A stretch of 64,000 bases of DNA from Paenibacillus sp. LS1 (GTDB lineage Bacteria > Bacillota > Bacilli > Paenibacillales > Paenibacillaceae), in NCBI RefSeq assembly GCF_026013365.1, contig NZ_JAPDOE010000001.1, positions 1,736,001-1,800,000 of the forward strand, written 5' to 3'. Each line of letters begins with the position of its first letter. Positions within the stretch are counted from its first letter, which is position 1. The position numbers were made by a program, and so were the translations under genes. Under the pieces are notes generated by a model. That model was not told the origin of the DNA. It was given only the letters and a program-made list of their open reading frames with translations, and ran no database searches. This document shows positions 8,328 to 17,920 of the stretch, in pieces.

Positions 8328-10496
8328 TTACACTTTCATCGCGCTGGTGCCTTTGGTAATCATGACCTCCAGATTCTTCACGTTGCCGTTGAATACCAGG
8401 TCAATGTGGCACATATTGCTCTTCTCATCGATGATAAAGCTCATGTCGTCACCTTCCTGAATGATCGAATTGATCGACCCTCGGGTTCCCAGCCACCGGC
8501 TCTTCTGACTGCTCGGATTGTTGCTGAAGAATTTGACGATATTTTCATGCTTGAAATCACCCGTCTGGAAACGGAGCAAGCGCTCAATGTAAGTACTTAC
8601 GAGTGTTTTATACAAGGAATCAAAGCCATCTTCGGACATCGCCATGCTTCTCGCTTTGTATACCGTGATCCGCTTGATATCACTATCCTGGATTTGGGCA
8701 TTTTCCGATGAGAAAATAAATCCAAAGTTTTTCCGGTTAATCGAATCCTTGATAGTGTTCGTAAATCCGGAGATTTCTTTGGTCATCGTAGTCACTACAC
8801 GCAGACTGTTATCGCCTGCTTCAATATCAAAACGCACACCTGGATAATCCCGGTTCACGGTTTTGAATGCGCCTCGTAGGTACTCAGGGCACTGATATGC
8901 AGCCACAATTCCGGCAGATACATAAGACGCACCGACATACACACCTTCAATCCACAGCTTCAGAATGTCTTCTTTCTCCTTGGAAAGCTCCACACCATTC
9001 TCCGTCTGGAGCATACGACTGTCGATCACGACACCCGATTTCTCTTTCGGAATGATGGTGAAATTCGGAGCACTTGGAATGGCGAATTCGCTGTAGTCCT
9101 TGCGAGTTAATACCGCGCATTTATCAATATATTTATCGATGCCTGCGGTAGCCATGCTGCTGAATGTTGTCTCTTCTCCAGATTCAAAGCTGAAGAATAC
9201 TTGTACTTTGTAGTCTTTAACGACTTGCAGAAGCATAGACAAGGATTCCATACTGTTTCCGTCTTGTTTAACCACTTTCTCATTACCACGGAAACGGGCA
9301 CGACTGACTTGAACTTGTCCCGTATTCTCCAGTTCAACGGAAGGAACAATACCGAACCAAATGGTGTCGGTAAAATCATTCTTCGCATTGACTGTGTTGA
9401 GATAGGTCTCCAGCCGCGGAATGTTACTGCTCTTGACAAGCATATCCAGCTTGGCATTGGCAATCAGCATGGAAGGTAGCATACCTTTGTTTTTGGTCGC
9501 ATATTGATCAAAGAACATTTTGACACCCAAAATTTTCTCTACCAGCGGTTTTACGGTTTTCACAAAGTCATCCTTGGCGTTCTTGTAAAATTCCAGGTAT
9601 GTATTGTAATTCTGTACTTCAACTGCCGTATCCACATCCGTCTGAACCGCGGGCAGTGGGCAGAATGTACGAACGACCAGATCCTGTACATACGGTGAAG
9701 GTGCCTCAGAGAGTGAATCATAATCTTCGGCAAACACCTGAGTCAAATCTGTGCTTGTCGACTCATCCAGGAGCATCAACTCGTTGTTATCACTCTTTGG
9801 AGCTTCGATAATTTTCAATTCTCCGCTCTCACCAATCGTGAGTTGTCCTACCTGAATTGCTTCGGAAGAAGTTTCTTCTTGAGCACGGCCCAGCAACAAG
9901 CGGGTTTTGATATCTTCGATGGCCAGTGGCAGCATTGCCATAACATTGTTATAGTTCCGGCTGGCATCTTCAAACATGACATTAAGTTTATCCCCGATAT
10001 CCAACTTCTTCGGGTCCCCATCATCCAGCTTCTCATGCTGGCCGTACATGTAATGAATTTCTTTCCGTACCTGCCGAATGTCATCCATAACCTTTTTCGG
10101 TGAAATCATATCCAGCAAATTTTCAAACTTGAAATCTACATTCGTAATCCCCTGACTACGTTTGGTATCGATCAGGGTAAAGAGCATTCTCAGGAAGTCA
10201 TTGCTATGATCAATTTTGATCTCAGAGATTGCTTCATCCGGAATCCCTTCCGGCTTTTTGAGCGTATACATGACTTTCTGATTTACTGCATTGAAAAAGG
10301 AATACACACTGGGAGAAAACTTGTCCAAAAACTCATCGAAGTTTCGTACAAGCAAGTGTTCGTTGATCTCCTTGATCTTGTCATCATTCAAACTGTCGAT
10401 CCCTTTTACGTCACCGACAATCGTAATCAAATCCATTTTCTCCGGATTGATCTCTTCGAAAAGCATCGTTCGGTTCGTTTGATTAATAATATCCAT
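8328..10496 (-). CDS. Contractile sheath-like protein: TssB-like N-terminus joined to a sheath C-terminus
   Basis: 722 residues. Residues ~21-60 (LITIVGDVKG ... LLVRNFDEFLDKFSP) reproduce the TssB/VipA opening, in which a VVGDFKG-type strand is followed by a V..NNF..V helix, and residues ~121-150 (DFKFENLLDMISPKKV then a charged helix) match the TssB NFKSLADFAP...V segment. A linker (~190-290) leads to a large alpha/beta part and a C-terminal region ending in strands (HIDLVFNGNVKNLEVMI) like those that interlock sheath subunits. In type VI systems TssB and TssC are separate; here they appear to be one chain. GGGGGA lies ten bases before the ATG. First gene of the leftward run, followed by the tube-like gene. 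Confidence 0.68.
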   Translation of the reverse strand: MDIINQTNRTMLFEEINPEKMDLITIVGDVKGIDSLNDDKIKEINEHLLVRNFDEFLDKFSPSVYSFFNAVNQKVMYTLKKPEGIPDEAISEIKIDHSNDFLRMLFTLIDTKRSQGITNVDFKFENLLDMISPKKVMDDIRQVRKEIHYMYGQHEKLDDGDPKKLDIGDKLNVMFEDASRNYNNVMAMLPLAIEDIKTRLLLGRAQEETSSEAIQVGQLTIGESGELKIIEAPKSDNNELMLLDESTSTDLTQVFAEDYDSLSEAPSPYVQDLVVRTFCPLPAVQTDVDTAVEVQNYNTYLEFYKNAKDDFVKTVKPLVEKILGVKMFFDQYATKNKGMLPSMLIANAKLDMLVKSSNIPRLETYLNTVNAKNDFTDTIWFGIVPSVELENTGQVQVSRARFRGNEKVVKQDGNSMESLSMLLQVVKDYKVQVFFSFESGEETTFSSMATAGIDKYIDKCAVLTRKDYSEFAIPSAPNFTIIPKEKSGVVIDSRMLQTENGVELSKEKEDILKLWIEGVYVGASYVSAGIVAAYQCPEYLRGAFKTVNRDYPGVRFDIEAGDNSLRVVTTMTKEISGFTNTIKDSINRKNFGFIFSSENAQIQDSDIKRITVYKARSMAMSEDGFDSLYKTLVSTYIERLLRFQTGDFKHENIVKFFSNNPSSQKSRWLGTRGSINSIIQEGDDMSFIIDEKSNMCHIDLVFNGNVKNLEVMITKGTSAMKV

Positions 10497-11073
10497 TCAG
10501 GCAACATCCCCCAAATGATGGTTCATTCGGGCGAATGCTTCCCCCCCTCCATCAATTTTTGACACTCCGCACACACTATCAGCCTTTAGTCATGATCTAA
10601 GAGAATCATTCTCTCAGGCAATCACAAGTCCAATAGAACGAGCTGTCAACATACGACTGGAACTTATGTACCAGATTATGCCGTTTGCTTTGGAGATTTA
10701 TGGAATTCATCTTAATCATCAGCGATATGTTTTGTCAATATTCCCCTTTATAGGTCTAAAAGCTCATTTATGTGACTTCGATATACCTATAGAACTAATT
10801 TCCGATTTTCGCTTCACTTCCCTTCGAATCATGCCGATGATAAAGAATATCCTATAATCTGGATGATGTTCAATGATTTAAAACTAGTGGAGTTTTCCCC
10901 CTAATCAAGAGGAAAGCACCTTATCGTATGCGGTGTTGCAATATTCTTCACTTATCAAAACTACGCATAACGGGGTTTTATCGTGTAGAAACAAAATTTT
11001 TTCAACAAAAATTAGCTTGATATCAAAAAAACAATTGCAGTACCCAAAACAGAAAGGAGATTCAAAGCATCAT
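10497..11073. other. Divergent intergenic region between sheath-like and VWA genes
   Basis: About 575 bases without a convincing gene. It must carry the promoters for both divergent units. It contains a small dyad (GAGAATCATTCTC near 10600) and several AT-rich stretches. I cannot assign a definite promoter pair. AGAAAGGAGA at 11051-11060 is the ribosome site of the VWA gene. Confidence 0.5.
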
Positions 11074-13128
11074 ATGATATTAATAAAATTCAAAAAAACA
11101 ATTTTAACTCTCTTGTTCATCAGCTTTTTAATTCCAGCATGGGACATGAGGAGCATATACGCTGAATCATCTGTCAAGACCCAGACGTATGAAGGCCTCG
11201 ATGCCATGTTTGTCCTGGATGTTAGCTACTCTATGAATGAGACCGACAAAGATCGCATTGCCGAAGAAGTTATACATATGTTTATGGATATGAGTAGTGG
11301 ACCTAAGACCCGATTAGGGTTTGTAGCTTATAATGATAAGATCACTTCATCCGTACCACTGATGGATATTTCATCCTCTGGTGCTCGCAATAATCTTCGT
11401 AGCCGTGTGGATGGCTTAAAACGTTCAGGATATACAGATCTCGGACTTGGCTTACGCCGAGGGGCTAGCCTGCTCGAACAATCGCAGACGGACAAACGTA
11501 AACCATTTATGATTTTGCTCTCTGACGGAGAAACGGATTTGCGAGGATCAACGAGCAGAACACCTGCTGACTCCTCCAAAGATGTGGACAAAGTTATTGA
11601 GATGGCACAACAAGCTGGTTATCCCATCTATACTGTGGGACTAAACCGCGACGGTACCGTTAACCCGGCAGAATTGGAGCGTATCGCCAAAGAAACGGGT
11701 GGTTCTTCCTTTATCACCGGCAGTGCGGACGATCTGCCTGAAATCTTCAATCGTATTTTTGCAGATCAGATTCAATCCGTTCTTGTATCTGTAGCGGCTG
11801 TAACTGCAACAGGAGCAATGCAGGAAGTAACCGTGGATATTCCTAACTCCAGCATGGCGGATGCCAACATTATCATGCTCTCTGATCATGCTGTCTCCGA
11901 AGCTCAGCTCTATTATCAGTCGAGCAACGTCAGCTTCATTCGTTCTGATAAATATGCTCTGATGAAGATCATTCGTCCGGTCAAAGGACAGTTCAAACTG
12001 AAATTCAAAGGCCGTAGCGGTGATCTGGTGAAGATTAACCTATTAGGGAACTACAACGTCTCTGCGGTCGCAAATATGGCAACGGAGCAGCCAGTCAAGG
12101 GGAAGAGCATCACATTTGAGGCATCACTCTACGATCAGGCTGTGGACCCTAAACCCATTAAGGACTTGGATGTGTACAAGGGACTGGAAGCGGAACTCAT
12201 TGTAACTCCATCTGATGGAAAAACAGAACGTATCCCTTTAACCAATACAGGTAGCGGATTTACGGGAAAATATACTTTTCCCATGTCGGATCTGTACACA
12301 TGGGGACTGCGGATCGACGGTCCAGACTTTTATCGGGAAATTACTCCGGTTGAAGTAGACATTACGAATCAAGCACCCGTAGCCACCGGTGAATCCATGG
12401 TGTTATCCAAAGATGACAGCAATACAGATGTCGACCTGAACAACTACTTTAAGGATGCCAATAATGATCCATTAACGTATGTCCTTGCAGACGGTGGAAG
12501 TGAGCGCAAACTCGGGGATGCCGTCATTGAAGGTAACCTGTTGCGATGGTCTTCTCTTCACACTGGAAGTTCAACGATCAAGGTGACAGCAACGGATTCT
12601 GAGGGAGCAAGTATAACTACAGACATTTCGTTGCAAATTCATTCTTTACGTGAAAAGGTACTGCTCTATACAGGATTGGGCCTGCTGCTTGCTGGTGCTA
12701 TTTTCGCACTGTATTGGTTCGTATTGAAGCCAAAACCCGTATTTCGCGGAAGACTGGAAGGATACTTTCTAGCTACAGCGAACGGCGAGGATATACCAGT
12801 GACCAATTGGCCTTTAACCTCATTGGAACGCCGAAAAGTAAGTCTCAGTGAACTGTTTGATCGCATGGACATCGGGGTCAAAGTACCAGAAGCGGGACGA
12901 ATCTGGCTGGAAGCTGGTAAGAAAGAAACGTTATTGGTACGCCACGATACGAATTGTACGGTTGTCCGAGGCCGAACGCCAGTGAAGCGCCGACACACGG
13001 AAGCTATGGAGTATAATGAAAAGTTGTATATTACGTTTGAGGATGGTGTTACGGAGATCGAAATTCGTTACAAAGCCATCAAACCAAGTACCAATATCTA
13101 TGTAGGACAAAAGAGAGATCCACAGTAA
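11074..13128 (+). CDS. Exported VWA-domain membrane protein of the contractile cluster
   Basis: 684 residues from the ATG that follows AGAAAGGAGA. A signal/anchor peptide (~1-30, ending SIYA) precedes a von Willebrand factor A domain with an intact MIDAS (DVSYS at 49-53, Thr in SGYTDL, SDGETD). A beta-rich middle region and a cadherin/Ig-like module (NQAPVA ... NNDPLTY) follow, then a transmembrane helix (GLGLLLAGAIFALYWFV) and ~140 cytoplasmic residues with beta-strand pattern and no recognised family. It is transcribed away from the sheath-like operon and toward the kinase. VWA domains bind partner proteins through a metal ion; a surface or envelope anchor for the apparatus is plausible. 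Confidence 0.88.
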   Translation: MILIKFKKTILTLLFISFLIPAWDMRSIYAESSVKTQTYEGLDAMFVLDVSYSMNETDKDRIAEEVIHMFMDMSSGPKTRLGFVAYNDKITSSVPLMDISSSGARNNLRSRVDGLKRSGYTDLGLGLRRGASLLEQSQTDKRKPFMILLSDGETDLRGSTSRTPADSSKDVDKVIEMAQQAGYPIYTVGLNRDGTVNPAELERIAKETGGSSFITGSADDLPEIFNRIFADQIQSVLVSVAAVTATGAMQEVTVDIPNSSMADANIIMLSDHAVSEAQLYYQSSNVSFIRSDKYALMKIIRPVKGQFKLKFKGRSGDLVKINLLGNYNVSAVANMATEQPVKGKSITFEASLYDQAVDPKPIKDLDVYKGLEAELIVTPSDGKTERIPLTNTGSGFTGKYTFPMSDLYTWGLRIDGPDFYREITPVEVDITNQAPVATGESMVLSKDDSNTDVDLNNYFKDANNDPLTYVLADGGSERKLGDAVIEGNLLRWSSLHTGSSTIKVTATDSEGASITTDISLQIHSLREKVLLYTGLGLLLAGAIFALYWFVLKPKPVFRGRLEGYFLATANGEDIPVTNWPLTSLERRKVSLSELFDRMDIGVKVPEAGRIWLEAGKKETLLVRHDTNCTVVRGRTPVKRRHTEAMEYNEKLYITFEDGVTEIEIRYKAIKPSTNIYVGQKRDPQ

Positions 13129-13186
13129 ACTACGTAAGTGGAAATGAAGCACGCTGATGCATGTTCTCTCTGAAAATATAAAAGAA

Positions 13187-13229
13187 AACAAGCCAGTTCA
13201 TACCCTTCAAGGGGACGAACTGGCTTGTT
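13187..13229. terminator. Bidirectional terminator between VWA and kinase genes
   Basis: A 13-base perfect inverted repeat (AACAAGCCAGTTC with GAACTGGCTTGTT) lies between the two convergent genes. It is flanked by an A-rich run on the left and a T-rich run on the right, so it can stop transcription from both sides. Confidence 0.85.
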
Positions 13230-13301
13230 TATGTTGTTCATACATATAAATGCTATGCTCTCATTAAGTGCTTCTACTCTATGAACACAGGTCACGCCTG
13301 C

Positions 13302-14291
13302 TTACGCCGTCTCATGTTGCTTTTTCGGCTCCACTTCATAGACCTGCGTATGTTCATTTTCAGCCAAAGACCATTCCACCGTTCCAGGTTTACGCACTTT
13401 CCACACCCAGGCTTGAACTCGGAGCGAGCTTCTGACCCAAGCCAGAGAAGCACAGCGTTTCTCAGAACGCACCGACAGCCCCCAATGAATAACACGTGCA
13501 AGCCAAGGATTCACATATTCATTATGTGAACGAACAGATGGCAGTTCATCCTGGAACAACCGTTGCTTCACGTCCATAGGCGGCTGACCGCATGTCCAAT
13601 AATGGAGCAGAGCTGCAAGGCTATAGATGTCCGACATAGGTCCCTGACTGGATTTTTCCGAATAAAACTCCAGCGGAGAATAGCCAGCCGATGTAAATAT
13701 CGCCTGTTTTTCTCCGGATTGCATAGGCCAACGGGTAGCTGAGCCAAAGTCCAGAAGCTTGGGTGTACCGTCCTCCATGACCATAATGTTGGAAGGTTTC
13801 ACATCCCGGTGAAGAATGCCTTGCTTATGTATATAATCCAATGTATCCACCAGTGGAAGCAGCGTCTCCGTTATGAATGCAGCATCAAGCGCATGATTGT
13901 GTTCATTCAGATACTCGGTCAACGTAATCCCTGTGCAGTATTCCATAACCAGATACCCCGTATCATTCGCTTCAAAATGATCCAAATACGAAACAATATG
14001 AGGATGATCCAGTGTCGATAACAGTTCACCTTCGAGCAGAAATGCTGCTAGCAACTCCTGATATTGCCCACTATATCCCCGCGAAGAACAGTAGACTCCC
14101 CGCTTGTCTGCCTGACGTTCAGCCAGTCGCAGTGGGAAGAATTCCTTAATGGCTACCTTGGCACCTGTGTTACGATCTCGCCCTGCATATACAATAGCCA
14201 ACTCACTGCTGGCCAATACCTGTCTCACCTGATATGTATCATTTATAATCACATTGCGTTGCAATGCCATTTTGCAATTGTCTTTTCTCAT
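13302..14291 (-). CDS. Ser/Thr protein kinase (Hanks type) with degenerate Gly-rich loop
   Basis: 329 residues. Catalytic hallmarks are present: the ATP-anchoring Lys in VAIKE (49), HRDVKPSN (161-168), DFG in LLDFGSA (181-183), a GYSPLEFY activation segment and the SDIYSLAALL helix. The nucleotide loop that usually reads GxGxxG is ASSELAIVY and lacks its glycines, which may slow turnover or change ATP binding. There is no transmembrane helix or PASTA repeat, so it is unlike the cell-wall kinase PrkC. With the PP2C and FHA proteins it forms the phosphorylation module of the contractile cluster. AGAGG lies six bases before the ATG. Confidence 0.92.
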   Translation of the reverse strand: MRKDNCKMALQRNVIINDTYQVRQVLASSELAIVYAGRDRNTGAKVAIKEFFPLRLAERQADKRGVYCSSRGYSGQYQELLAAFLLEGELLSTLDHPHIVSYLDHFEANDTGYLVMEYCTGITLTEYLNEHNHALDAAFITETLLPLVDTLDYIHKQGILHRDVKPSNIMVMEDGTPKLLDFGSATRWPMQSGEKQAIFTSAGYSPLEFYSEKSSQGPMSDIYSLAALLHYWTCGQPPMDVKQRLFQDELPSVRSHNEYVNPWLARVIHWGLSVRSEKRCASLAWVRSSLRVQAWVWKVRKPGTVEWSLAENEHTQVYEVEPKKQHETA

Positions 14292-14589
14292 AACAGACCT
14301 CTTTTCAACCTTGTCGATCGGAAGACTTTCCGCGTAAATGCATCATTTGGTCCAGCCAGTAAGCGATTCATCGCCAACCATCTATATAAACCAAATGATG
14401 CAATACGAAACACCCCTACGCGAAATATTTAAATATTAATGAAATCAAGCTTTCTACGATCTACTTCTAATCCCTATTCACACTATTATATAGAAGAAAA
14501 GAGTTCTCTTATATAGAGTATCGACAGATGAAACCAATAACTTTATTAAACTGGAAAAACACTTCTACGTCCAGCTCTATCCGCTTTTT
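14292..14589. promoter_or_regulatory. Kinase upstream region with a long inverted repeat
   Basis: Contains a perfect 13-base inverted repeat (TGCATCATTTGGT at 14339-14351, ACCAAATGATGCA at 14390-14402) separated by 38 bases, starting about 48 bases upstream of the kinase start. It could be a pair of operator half-sites, or a hairpin in the leader. The rest is AT-rich with no gene visible. Confidence 0.45.
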
Positions 14590-15459
14590 TTAATAATTTT
14601 TCTGTAAAAACTGCCCTATTTCCTTGTTCATTTGAACCAATACATCCTGTGAAGGAAAATGTCCTGTATCATACTTGATGGCTTGAACATTCGGAATAAT
14701 TTTTTGAGCCCGTTCAATACACTTATCCGCTGGGAAAAATACATCCTTCTCCCCCACCAACAACAAGGTTGGTGACGTATAGTTCACCAGTTCTTCCCGC
14801 TCCGTGAGCTTGGGCAGATCCTGATCTATGCTGACGTATTTAAAAAGTTTGCCGATAATGTTTTTGTCCATTTCTTTCATGCAGTTGCACGACATGGTGT
14901 CCGTAATTTTTTGCAAAGAAGATGGTGAAGACGTCATGCGGTACTTGACGAGCGGTAGCGTGATATCCTGAGCTGTTTTGATTTTGGAATTGACAGCGAG
15001 ACCCGCAGGAGCAACCAACACGGAGCACGAAATGCGTTCCGGAATATAGGTGGCCAATCTGAGGATAATGCCTCCTCCAAACGATGGACCGATAAATGCA
15101 CTCTTTTCGATATCATAGTGATCCAGCAGATCCGACACCCATAATGCCAAACTATCAAACCGTGTCGAGATGCTGGCTTCCTCACTATAGCCGGGATGAC
15201 CAATCGTATCAGGAGCAATAATACGGTATTCTTTAAACAAGGAAGAGAACCATGACAACGTCATCGGATTCACACAATTACCGCCCTGAAGAATAAATAA
15301 CGGCTTGCCATCTTGAGGACCTGTTAATAAAACATGCGTCTTCCCAAAACGTGTCTCCACATACTCCCGTGTAAATCCCTCACCCAACTCATTCAAATAA
15401 ATCTCATACTCTTCGAGAATGCTACTCTTGCCTTCTTCACTTCTGTAAATGGAACTCAT
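14590..15459 (-). CDS. Alpha/beta-hydrolase fold protein
   Basis: 289 residues from the ATG at 15459, chosen because GCAGGAGG precedes it by a few bases. The fold is shown by LFILQGGNCVNP (oxyanion strand region), the nucleophile elbow GPSFGGG (Ser), an Asp in LLLVGEKDVFFP and a His in DTGHFPSQ near the end, giving a complete catalytic triad. No signal peptide. Substrate cannot be predicted. Monocistronic, leftward. Confidence 0.88.
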   Translation of the reverse strand: MSSIYRSEEGKSSILEEYEIYLNELGEGFTREYVETRFGKTHVLLTGPQDGKPLFILQGGNCVNPMTLSWFSSLFKEYRIIAPDTIGHPGYSEEASISTRFDSLALWVSDLLDHYDIEKSAFIGPSFGGGIILRLATYIPERISCSVLVAPAGLAVNSKIKTAQDITLPLVKYRMTSSPSSLQKITDTMSCNCMKEMDKNIIGKLFKYVSIDQDLPKLTEREELVNYTSPTLLLVGEKDVFFPADKCIERAQKIIPNVQAIKYDTGHFPSQDVLVQMNKEIGQFLQKNY

Positions 15460-15669
15460 GTCTGCCTCCTGCAAAATATACTCAAATAACCCATTCTAGT
15501 GAATGGACTTGCTAATCAATGGACCAAAAAGATAAAGAGGGCCTGCAGATGACAGGCTCCTCCATATGTTTAACTAATCATATTCAGATGATTATAGAGC
15601 GGAAACTGGAAATTGTAAATATCGATTCTAATAGACAAGAAATGAAGGAGGCATCTAAAAGAAAAATGC

Positions 15670-16323
15670 TTACTTCCGGCCGTAATCTGCCTTGATTTCG
15701 CCCCACTGTTTGGTCTGCCATTTTAGCACTTTATTGCTGTACGTATTCGTCTGAAGCCACTGCTCCGCACGGTCAATCATCAGCCAGATCTCTTCCGTGG
15801 AGTTGTCCCGCGCTAACGTCGTGGCTACTTTTTTCTGCTTCAGCCATTTCATGGCATTGACCGAGTCGGTATACACCGTTTTGGTACTGCCTTCTTTCTT
15901 CAAATGTGCGAGAGCATGTACAATAGCCAAAAATTCGCCCAGATTGTTCGTGCCTTTGGAGATCGGTCCGACGGAGAAAATAATCTCACCTGTGCGGGTG
16001 TCTACCCCTTTGTACTCTACTGGTCCGGGGTTCCCGCGTGTACCCACATCAACAGAGATGCTGTCGTAATCCACTTCCTCCGACGTTTCCATACCTGCGC
16101 TTCTTCCGCTACTGGCTGACTTTGTCTTCGATGCTCCGCCTGCACTTGAACCCCAGTTCCCTTTCCATCCGGCACGATACGCTTCTTCTGCAGCCGATTT
16201 GGATTCGTACGATTTATATTTTGCTCCGGTATAATGATCCGTCTGCGCTTTGCAATCCGCCCATGTGTTATATACGCCAGGCTTCTTACCTTCCCAGACA
16301 ACATAGTATTTCTGTTTCGCCAA
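15670..16323 (-). CDS. rnhA: Ribonuclease HI with N-terminal hybrid-binding domain
   Basis: The N-terminal ~45 residues (YYVVWEGKKPGVY ... GAKYKSY) are the RNA-DNA hybrid-binding domain also known from caulimovirus protein VI. After a Ser/Ala-rich linker comes the RNase H1 catalytic domain with Asp in SVDVGTRGNPG, Glu in NNLGEFLAIVHAL, Asp in YTDSVNAMKW and a C-terminal WGEIKADYGRK, closely resembling the Bacillus halodurans type. It cuts RNA in RNA-DNA hybrids. A TTG at 16323 nine bases after AAGGAG gives the conserved MAKQKYY start; an in-frame ATG at 16350 lacks such a site. Confidence 0.93.
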   Translation of the reverse strand: MAKQKYYVVWEGKKPGVYNTWADCKAQTDHYTGAKYKSYESKSAAEEAYRAGWKGNWGSSAGGASKTKSASSGRSAGMETSEEVDYDSISVDVGTRGNPGPVEYKGVDTRTGEIIFSVGPISKGTNNLGEFLAIVHALAHLKKEGSTKTVYTDSVNAMKWLKQKKVATTLARDNSTEEIWLMIDRAEQWLQTNTYSNKVLKWQTKQWGEIKADYGRK

Positions 16324-16449
16324 TGTGACCCGCTCCTTCATTTGCTGCATTCAATACCCTATTGTAAACGATTGGGAGGTCCGAATGAAAGCAGTCGTTC
16401 ATCCTTTTAAAGAAAAGAAGGTTATGAAAACTCTCCTATGTTTGGAGGA

Positions 16450-16938
16450 TCACCTCCAAGTCCTCAACATTTCTAAAGCTACTTCCAAAAGCTTACTTTG
16501 ATTGTTTTGCATTTGTAACTCAATGATGTGTTGATACCTAAGTATTTGTGAATTTGTTAGCCTATCCATCGCTTGCTCCAATAACATGAATGACTGCGCA
16601 CTCACTTCCAGACTGGAATCACCGATAAATGGGATGATGTTCTCTATATGTAGTATGTAATCCAGGTGTTCAAGAGCATATAACAATGTGCCTCTGCTGC
16701 CCAAAGTCTTGGGGTCTGTTATGACTTCCAATAATGGCTCGACTGCTCGATTGTCTCCAATGTCAGATAAAGCGATGGCAATTTCATTTCGTAATACATT
16801 GTTTTCTGTAGATTTTAAAATTTCAATCAGAAAAGTTAATTGAGATATATCCCTCTTCTCACCAATACTTGCTACTTGTTGGATAGCACCTTCCATATCT
16901 CTTTGGGAAAGCATTTCTTGTATTATGTTCGTATACAT
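16450..16938 (-). CDS. Small HEAT-repeat protein
   Basis: About 162 helical residues. Repeats are visible in the middle, for example EIAIALSDIGDNRAVEPLLEV, the classic HEAT/PBS-lyase pattern with alternate Leu/Ala and a central Gly-Asp, followed by a second, weaker copy around ALEHLDYI. Such repeats form a solenoid for protein binding. GAGGAG lies 14 bases before the ATG and only touches an upstream GTG at 16953, so the start is uncertain. No partner is evident. Confidence 0.75.
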   Translation of the reverse strand: MYTNIIQEMLSQRDMEGAIQQVASIGEKRDISQLTFLIEILKSTENNVLRNEIAIALSDIGDNRAVEPLLEVITDPKTLGSRGTLLYALEHLDYILHIENIIPFIGDSSLEVSAQSFMLLEQAMDRLTNSQILRYQHIIELQMQNNQSKLLEVALEMLRTWR

Positions 16939-17144
16939 CGTACGTAATATCACTCCTCTTTTGTTATAAAAAAGGACTACTTAAATAACATCGGTAATTT
17001 CCTTATTTTAGGATGTAGGATAATAGTCCCTTTATTATGGGACTATTTCACTTACTCCCCTTTCTTCCTTTCAATTGCATAATTCCTCCAACTCCAGAAC
17101 AGCCTAAGCACAGAGCATAGTGGACATAGAAAGGAACAACACCA

Positions 17145-17777
17145 ATGGACTGGATATGGAAATCCGTTTTACTTGTACTTATCGGCATGATTCTGCTGCG
17201 GATTGCAGGACGCAAGTCAATCTCGCAGATGAGTGTCGCCACAACGGTCATCATGATCTCCATCGGAACAACGATTGTACAGCCCATCGCGAATCATGAG
17301 CTTGGCAAAGCGATTGGATCGGCATCAGTATTCATTCTGACATTGCTTTTGGTAGAACAACTGCAATTGAAATTTAATGTTTTTGAACGTATGATGAGTG
17401 GTAGTTCCAAAATGGTGGTAGAGGACGGGAAAGTCATTATTCCGAATCTGAAACGTATGCGATATACGATGGATCAACTTGAAATGCACATGCGACAGAA
17501 CGGAATTACAAGTGTAGACGATCTGGAGACGGCAACCGTAGAGCCCAATGGTCAACTCGGGTATGTGCTAAAACGACATGCTCGTCCCGTGACGATCGGA
17601 GACCTGGAAGAAATACTGCGTAGCTATACAATTACAGATAATATTCCTGCAACGGGAGAACAACCCCCACAACAGGACAGCAACAAGTCTTCCACGCCTA
17701 GCGATAACTCCACAGATATTTTCCAAGAAGTCAGCATAGGTGCTCATGCTCAGCCCGTCGACCCTAAGCTTCAATAG
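17145..17777 (+). CDS. YetF/DUF421-family membrane protein
   Basis: 210 residues. Three hydrophobic helices fill the first ~85 residues and include the family core GRKSISQMS and VIMISIGTTI. The cytoplasmic part has the paired DUF421 pattern (VVEDGKVIIPNLKRMRYT then DDLETATVEPNGQLGYV). A low-complexity Gln/Ser/Pro tail follows. B. subtilis relatives include YetF and YdfR. Function unknown; a spore-related or envelope role is often proposed for the family. Confidence 0.88.
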   Translation: MDWIWKSVLLVLIGMILLRIAGRKSISQMSVATTVIMISIGTTIVQPIANHELGKAIGSASVFILTLLLVEQLQLKFNVFERMMSGSSKMVVEDGKVIIPNLKRMRYTMDQLEMHMRQNGITSVDDLETATVEPNGQLGYVLKRHARPVTIGDLEEILRSYTITDNIPATGEQPPQQDSNKSSTPSDNSTDIFQEVSIGAHAQPVDPKLQ

Positions 17778-17807
17778 ATGCTCTTTAACCTCTCCAAAAA
17801 AATTAAA

Positions 17808-17862
17808 GACCGGCCCTGCGAGCACCTAATAACATCGCTCCAACAGGTTCGGTCTATTTTTA
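17808..17862 (+). terminator. Terminator after the DUF421 gene
   Basis: The arms GACCGGCCCTG and CAGGTTCGGTC pair with small mismatches around a 25-base loop and are followed by TATTTTTA. Confidence 0.6.
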
Positions 17863-17920
17863 CTTCAATTAATTATTCCTAATATTCACCAAATCAATCC
17901 AAGCGGAGATATAGTCTTAA

